DNA of 64,000 nucleotides, from contig CP132901.1 in NCBI GenBank assembly GCA_031446085.1, positions 248,001 through 312,000 on the forward strand. The letters run 5' to 3'. The translations under genes and the position numbers were made by a program. This DNA is from Arsenophonus sp. GTDB taxonomy: Bacteria; Pseudomonadota; Gammaproteobacteria; Enterobacterales; Enterobacteriaceae. The notes beneath the pieces were generated by a model. The model worked only from the letters and a program-made list of their open reading frames with translations, was not told the origin of the DNA and did not search any database. Positions within the stretch are counted from its first letter, which is position 1, and every line of letters starts with the position of its first letter. Shown here one piece after another: positions 58,602 to 64,000 of the stretch.

Positions 58602-59732
58602 ATGCATGACATTATTATAAATAAATTAAACGATTTAGAAAAACGATACAAGAAAATTAAACAAGATTTAATCAAAATTGATACAGTTAATAACTCAAAA
58701 TTATTGATATCTTTGTCAAAAGAATATTCAAGTTTAAAAAATATTGTTCATATATTTAAAAAATGGAAAAAAGTTCAAAAAAATATTAAAAATACAAAAA
58801 TATTACTTAACGATAAGGAAATTTATGAAATAGCAAAAATTGAATTAGAAAAATTAGAAAAATATAATCAAGAATTAAAAAAAAAAATATATTTAAATTT
58901 ATTACCTAAAAAATCAGAAGATAAAAAAAATTGCTTATTAGAAATAAGATCAGCTACTGGTGGTCATGAATCTGCAATTTTTGCTGGAAATCTTTTTAGA
59001 ATGTATTATCGCTATGCAGAAATTAATAATTGGTTATTAGAAATAATTAATTTCCATCCAGGTGAGCATGGGGGATATAAAGAAATTATCACGAAAATTA
59101 GTGGTAAAAATACATACTACTATCTTCAATTTGAATCAGGAGGACATAGAGTACAACGTGTTCCAAATACAGAATCTCAAGGAAGAATACATACATCTAC
59201 ATGTACAGTTGCCGTAATTCCATTTGTTTCTAAAAAAGAAATAAATCAAATTAATTTAAATGATCTTAGAATAGATACTTTTCGCTCGTCTGGAGCAGGA
59301 GGACAACATGTCAATACAACAGACTCAGCAATTCGTATTACACACATTCCAACTGGAATAGTGGTGGAATGTCAAAATGAAAGATCTCAACATAAAAATA
59401 AATCGAAAGCTATTTCTGTATTAGCATCAAGATTAAAAGCAATTGAAAATAAAAAAAAACATGAAAAAGAAACATTGCAAAGAAAAATTTTATTAGGTTC
59501 TGGAGAAAGATCTGATAGAATCAGAACATATAATTTTATACAAGGTAGAATTACAGATCATCGTATCAATTTAACAATATATCAACTCGAAGAAGTAATG
59601 AATGGAAAATTAGAAATCATTTTAAAACATTTAATCAAACACAACCAAATTGAAAAAATTAATAATTTTTTGGAAAAAAACAATGAATTATCAAGATTGG
59701 ATACATCATGCAACAAAAACTTTAATATATAG
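58602..59732 (+). CDS. prfA: Peptide chain release factor RF1
   Basis: RF1 ends translation at UAA and UAG. The PxT stop-recognition motif appears in QRVPNTESQGR, and the GGQ loop in RSSGAGGQHVNTTDSAIR. The 376 residues are longer than E. coli (360) through small insertions and a C-terminal extension. An AGGAAAT segment precedes the ATG at 58602. The glutamine of GGQ is the substrate of PrmC, encoded by the frameshifted gene that overlaps its 3' end by 50 bases. Confidence 0.97.
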   Translation: MHDIIINKLNDLEKRYKKIKQDLIKIDTVNNSKLLISLSKEYSSLKNIVHIFKKWKKVQKNIKNTKILLNDKEIYEIAKIELEKLEKYNQELKKKIYLNLLPKKSEDKKNCLLEIRSATGGHESAIFAGNLFRMYYRYAEINNWLLEIINFHPGEHGGYKEIITKISGKNTYYYLQFESGGHRVQRVPNTESQGRIHTSTCTVAVIPFVSKKEINQINLNDLRIDTFRSSGAGGQHVNTTDSAIRITHIPTGIVVECQNERSQHKNKSKAISVLASRLKAIENKKKHEKETLQRKILLGSGERSDRIRTYNFIQGRITDHRINLTIYQLEEVMNGKLEIILKHLIKHNQIEKINNFLEKNNELSRLDTSCNKNFNI

Positions 59733-60524
59733 TAAAACACCTCAGTTAGATGCTTTCATATTATTAAAACACATCGTAAAAAAAAAATTTGTTATATTTT
59801 AGCTTTTCAAGAAACACAAATTCATAAAAAAAAATTAAAAAAACTAAATTTTTTATTAAAAAAACGTTATATTGGTTATCCGATATCTTATATAACAAAA
59901 AAAAAAGAATTCTGGTCTATTCCTATTTATGTTTCTAAAAAAACTTTTATTCCTCGTCCAGAAACAGAATCTTTAGTTGAACAAAGTCTAATACTTATTA
60001 ATAATAATAAAAAAAATAAAATTCTAGATTTAGGTACTGGAACAGGAGCAATATCTTTAGCACTAGCTAAAGAATTAAAAAAATCTCAAATTACTGGAGT
60101 AGATATCAGTCATCATGCAATAAAAATTGCAAAATACAATTCTCGTTTATTAAAAATAAAAAACGTTAATTTTTATCAAAGCAATTGGTTTAGTAAAATA
60201 TCCAAGAATTCTAAATTTAATATTATTGTTAGTAACCCTCCTTACATTTCTTCATCTAATGTTAGTTTAGAATTAAATGATATCAGATTTGAACCAAAAA
60301 TAGCATTAATTTCTAAAAACAATGGTTTAAAAGATATTGAAATCATTATAAATAATGCCACTTTTTATTTAAAAAATAAAGGTTGGCTTTTGATTGAACA
60401 TAGTGAATTTCAAAAAAAAAGAGTACAATTTTTATTTAGAAAATACAAGTATAAAAATATTTTATCTATTAAAGATTATAATAATTTTGATAGAATTACT
60501 ATTGGTAAATATCAATATTTTTAA
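59683..60524 (+). CDS. prmC: Release factor glutamine methyltransferase PrmC, frame broken at a poly(A) tract
   Basis: PrmC methylates the GGQ glutamine of RF1 and RF2. From the ATG at 59683 the protein reads MNYQDWIHHATKTLIYSKTP and stops at 59800-59802, just after the 10-A run at 59778-59787. In the next frame it continues as CYILAFQETQ, FWSIPIYVSKKTFIPRPETE, the SAM loop LDLGTGTGAISLALA and the catalytic NPPY (in VSNPPYISS) to a stop at 60522-60524. One extra A gives 280 residues against 277 in E. coli. All catalytic motifs lie in the second part and are intact. Either recent decay, a sequencing error, or rescue by transcriptional slippage fits. Confidence 0.85.
59778..59787 (+). repeat. 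10-base poly(A) tract at the prmC frameshift
   Basis: Ten A bases occur where eleven are required to keep PrmC in a single frame. Confidence 0.9.
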
Positions 60525-60599
60525 TATCATATAAATACATAGTTTTTATCATTAAAAAAATAATATTTTTATAATTTTTTTTATTAAAGAGTGTATTAA

Positions 60600-61451
60600 A
60601 TGTGTAATAAAATTATATATCTCGACAAAATTAAAATTGCTAATCATCTTCCATTCGTTTTATTTGGAGGAATGAATGTGTTAGAGTCATATGACTTAGC
60701 AATGCAAATATGTGAAAAATACGTAAAAATTACAGAAAAACTTAAAATACCTTATATATTTAAAGCATCTTTTGATAAAGCAAATCGTTCTTCTATTCAA
60801 TCATACAGAGGGCCTGGAATTAAAAAAGGGATTCAAATTTTTAAAAAAATTAAAAAAGAATTTAACGTAAAAATTATTACAGATGTTCATGAACAAAATC
60901 AAGTTCCATTAATATCAAAAATAGTCGACATAATTCAACTACCTGCATTTCTAGGCCGACAAACTGATCTTATTAAAAAAATTGCAACAAGTAATAAAAT
61001 TATAAATATTAAAAAACCTCCATTCATTAGTCCTGCTCAAATTGGAAATATTATTAAAAAATTTAAAAAATTAGGTAATGAAAATATAATTATTTGTGAA
61101 AGAGGTGTTACATTTGGATACGATAATTTAATAGTTGATATGTTAGGATTTAATATTATGAAAAAAATTTCACATGGATTGCCAATAATTTTCGATGTTA
61201 CTCATTCATTACAATTTCGAAATCCAGACAGTTTAATTTCAAATGGAAGAAGAAATCAAATAGTAGAATTAGCAAGAGCTGGAATTGCAGTTGGTTTAGC
61301 AGGTTTATTTTTAGAATCACATCCTAATCCAGATAAAGCAAAATGTGATGGTGCATCTGCACTACCATTAAAAAAACTAGAACCTTTTTTAAAACAAATA
61401 AAAGAATTAGATGATTTAATTAAAAGTTTTAATGTTATTAAGATTAATTGA
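60600..61451 (+). CDS. kdsA: 3-deoxy-8-phosphooctulonate (Kdo-8-P) synthase
   Basis: KdsA condenses phosphoenolpyruvate with arabinose 5-phosphate to Kdo-8-phosphate, the first committed step to Kdo. [51 protein letters not shown] and [14 protein letters not shown] are conserved. The 283 residues match E. coli (284). It follows prmC by 75 bases, in the ancestral order with sirB2/sirB1 missing. With kdsB it completes part of the Kdo route. Confidence 0.96.
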   Translation: MCNKIIYLDKIKIANHLPFVLFGGMNVLESYDLAMQICEKYVKITEKLKIPYIFKASFDKANRSSIQSYRGPGIKKGIQIFKKIKKEFNVKIITDVHEQNQVPLISKIVDIIQLPAFLGRQTDLIKKIATSNKIINIKKPPFISPAQIGNIIKKFKKLGNENIIICERGVTFGYDNLIVDMLGFNIMKKISHGLPIIFDVTHSLQFRNPDSLISNGRRNQIVELARAGIAVGLAGLFLESHPNPDKAKCDGASALPLKKLEPFLKQIKELDDLIKSFNVIKIN

Positions 61452-61472
61452 TACATTATTTTTCTTTATTTA

Positions 61473-61562
61473 AGGTGAGAAAGGGATTCGAACCCTTGAT
61501 ACATATTTAGTATGTATACATGATTTCCAATCATGCTCTTTCAACCACTCAGACATCTCACC
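61473..61562 (-). tRNA. serW: tRNA-Ser (anticodon GGA)
   Basis: Reverse strand: acceptor GGTGAGA/TCTCACC perfectly paired, anticodon loop TTGGAAA, long variable arm TATACATACTAAATATGTATC, and T-arm AAGGGTTCGAATCCCTT. The base after the acceptor stem, position 73, would be T and not the usual G of serine tRNAs. No CCA is encoded. E. coli serW lies near infA and trxB, consistent with this neighbourhood. Confidence 0.96.
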
Positions 61563-61615
61563 AAAAATATTTAATATAAATATCCAATTTTTATTTAAAA
61601 AAATATTTTAAAAAA

Positions 61616-62434
61616 TTAAAGGATAACATAATCAAAATCAGCCCAAACTGGTGCATGATCTGATGGTTTATGCATAGATCTAATTTCATAATCAATATCT
61701 ATTTGACTACATTTTTTAAAAACTTCTAAAGAAGATAAAATTAAATCTATTCTTAAACCTCGATTAAATTTAAAACCATTTGAACGATAATCAAACCAAG
61801 AAAATTTGTCTTTTATTTTAGGATTTTTTTTTCGATAAACATCAATAAAACCAATATCTTGAATTAATTGAATCCAATTTCTTTCTTCTGGTAAGAAAGC
61901 ACATTTTCCAATCTTTAACCAACGAATCATATTAGCTAATCCAATACCAATATCTAAATCACTTGGACTAATATTCATATCTCCAATAATAACAATTTTT
62001 GATTTATAAAAAAATATTGATTTTAAATAAGAGATAAAATCTTTAAAAAATTTTTTTTTAGCAGGAAATTTTATAGGATGTTTTTTATTTTCTCCATTTG
62101 GAAAATAACTATTTATGATAGTAATCATACTTCCTGTTTCAATCTTAAAAATTGCAGATATTACTCTGGGTTGTACATTTTTTTGATCATTTGGTAATCC
62201 TTTATAAATTTTTAAAGGTTTTTTTTTATATAATAAAGCAACACCATAATGAGACTTTTGACCATAATATGTACATCCATATCCTAAATTATTAATTTTA
62301 TCACATGGAAACAATAAATCGTGCACTTTAGTTTCTTGTAATCCAATAATATCCGGATTATACTTATTTATGATTTCATATAATTGATGTATATGTGCTC
62401 TTATACCATTAATATTAAAAGATACTATCTTCAT
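61616..62434 (-). CDS. xthA: Exodeoxyribonuclease III
   Basis: XthA is an AP endonuclease and 3'-phosphodiesterase in base-excision repair. MKIVSFNINGIRAHIHQL, GLQETKVHD (catalytic Glu), SYFPNGE, GDMNISPSDLDIG and SDHAPVWADF are all present. The 272 residues match E. coli (268). With MutY and MutH it forms the repair set seen in this window. Confidence 0.97.
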   Translation of the reverse strand: MKIVSFNINGIRAHIHQLYEIINKYNPDIIGLQETKVHDLLFPCDKINNLGYGCTYYGQKSHYGVALLYKKKPLKIYKGLPNDQKNVQPRVISAIFKIETGSMITIINSYFPNGENKKHPIKFPAKKKFFKDFISYLKSIFFYKSKIVIIGDMNISPSDLDIGIGLANMIRWLKIGKCAFLPEERNWIQLIQDIGFIDVYRKKNPKIKDKFSWFDYRSNGFKFNRGLRIDLILSSLEVFKKCSQIDIDYEIRSMHKPSDHAPVWADFDYVIL

Positions 62435-62483
62435 TTATATTTTTAAATATATACATATTTTTGATAATTTTTTAAATTTTTGA

Positions 62484-63443
<960 letters not shown>

Positions 63444-63568
63444 TTATGTAAAAATATAAAAAAATTAGATTTTATCTTATTCTATTAAATATTTATATAA
63501 AAATATCATCTTATATTATATATATAAGATATTTTAAAAAAACAACACCTTTATATATTAAAGAAATT

Positions 63569-64000
63569 ATGAATAATTTACAATTAAAATTATCTTTATT
63601 TTTTTTGTTTGTACTAGGATGTTTAATGCCTGTTAGTTTTTTGCTAATAAAATTTACAAAAAAAATTGTAATATCTTTTTTAAGTTTTATATTTTTTTTG
63701 TTAAAAAAAATATTTTCTATTTCTTTAAAAGAAGAAAAAATAAAACATTTAAAAATTTGTCGAAAAAAGAAGAAAAAAGAAAAAAATATTTTTTATCAAC
63801 AAAGTAAGCAACTTGAATGTGAATTAATGAATTTTAATATTTCAGCTAAAGTAATAGAATTTTGTCATGGACCTGTTATAACGAGATTTTATTTAAAATT
63901 AGCTCCTGGAGTAAGGATTAAACAAATCTCTAATTTATCTCAAGATTTAGCATGTTCTTTATCTACACAAAAAATCAAAATAATAGAATCTATTCATGAA
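63569..64000 (+). CDS. ftsK: DNA translocase FtsK, N-terminal part with reduced membrane domain, cut by window edge
   Basis: FtsK couples cell division to chromosome segregation. Starting at the ATG at 63569, one or two hydrophobic segments (LSLFFLFVLGCLMPVSFLLI; IVISFLSFIFFLLKKIF) and a short lysine-rich linker lead straight into the motor alpha domain: LECELMNFNISAKVIEFCHG, PVITRFYLKLAPGVRIKQIS, NLSQDLACSLST. In E. coli about 200 residues with four membrane passes and a 600-residue linker come first; here only about 80 residues do. The ATPase core lies beyond the window. Confidence 0.9.
   Translation, partial: MNNLQLKLSLFFLFVLGCLMPVSFLLIKFTKKIVISFLSFIFFLLKKIFSISLKEEKIKHLKICRKKKKKEKNIFYQQSKQLECELMNFNISAKVIEFCHGPVITRFYLKLAPGVRIKQISNLSQDLACSLSTQKIKIIESIHE

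Overview
This 64 kb window is a very AT-rich (roughly 80% A+T by eye), densely coded segment of a reduced gammaproteobacterial chromosome. Nearly every gene has an obvious Escherichia coli-type counterpart and many blocks keep enterobacterial order: gloC-aspC-ompF-asnS, rpsF-rpsR-rplI, serV/argV-type tRNAs next to csrA-alaS, rluC-rpmF-fabH-fabD-fabG-acpP-pabC-tmk-holB-tatD-hinT-lpoB, mltC-yggX-mutY/trmB, and ychF-pth-prs-ispE-lolB/prfA-prmC-kdsA. Genes are missing from inside these blocks (priB, plsX, fabF, mltG, hemA). No phage, insertion sequence, CRISPR array, toxin or secretion gene is visible. This is the profile of an obligate insect nutritional symbiont of the Buchnera/Erwinia-like group. 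Unlike typical Buchnera, it keeps Kdo-lipid A and core genes (kdsA, kdsB, lpxL, waaG, galU), an OmpF-type porin and murein-remodelling genes. That favours a lineage with a real Gram-negative envelope, for example one of the extracellular gut symbionts of stinkbugs; the exact lineage is inferred, not shown.

Layout. 1-4 kb: guaBA (purines) and dapDE (lysine/murein). 4-9 kb: ahpC, rho, trxA, suhB, waaG. 9-18 kb: glyQS, amiC, an ArcD-type arginine:ornithine antiporter, sppA, murI, pncC. 18-25 kb: metK, a BacA-independent undecaprenyl diphosphatase (ybjG), grxA, ygfZ, galU, gloC, aspC, ompF. 25-33 kb: asnS, ribosomal proteins S6/S18/L9, kdsB-ycaR, two tRNAs, csrA, alaS. 33-41 kb: ssb, gapA, nhaB, mutH, lpxL, rne. 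41-50 kb: rluC, rpmF, the fab cluster, pabC, tmk, holB, tatD, hinT, lpoB. 50-64 kb: tRNA-Phe, mltC, yggX, mutY, trmB, infA, ychF, pth, prs, ispE, lolB, prfA, prmC, kdsA, tRNA-Ser, xthA, trxB and the start of ftsK.

How the genes work together. GalU supplies UDP-glucose to WaaG; KdsA and KdsB supply CMP-Kdo; LpxL acylates lipid A; LolB inserts lipoproteins; LpoB, MltC, AmiC and YbjG serve murein synthesis and turnover. TrxB/TrxA, GrxA and AhpC form a small thiol-redox set. MutH, MutY, XthA and Ssb show that some DNA repair is kept.

The most interesting observations are signs of molecular decay and its possible rescue. rluC and prmC are each split by a one-base shortfall in an 11-A or 10-A tract, a situation that transcriptional slippage can repair. 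galU appears to start at ATT, six bases after a good Shine-Dalgarno. SuhB has lost two of its acidic metal ligands, which suggests it survives for its transcription role and not as a phosphatase. TrxA (CTPC), GrxA (CSYC), GapA (SCTTY) and GuaA (SGSY) carry altered active-site motifs. I do not see a wholly new multi-gene system here.
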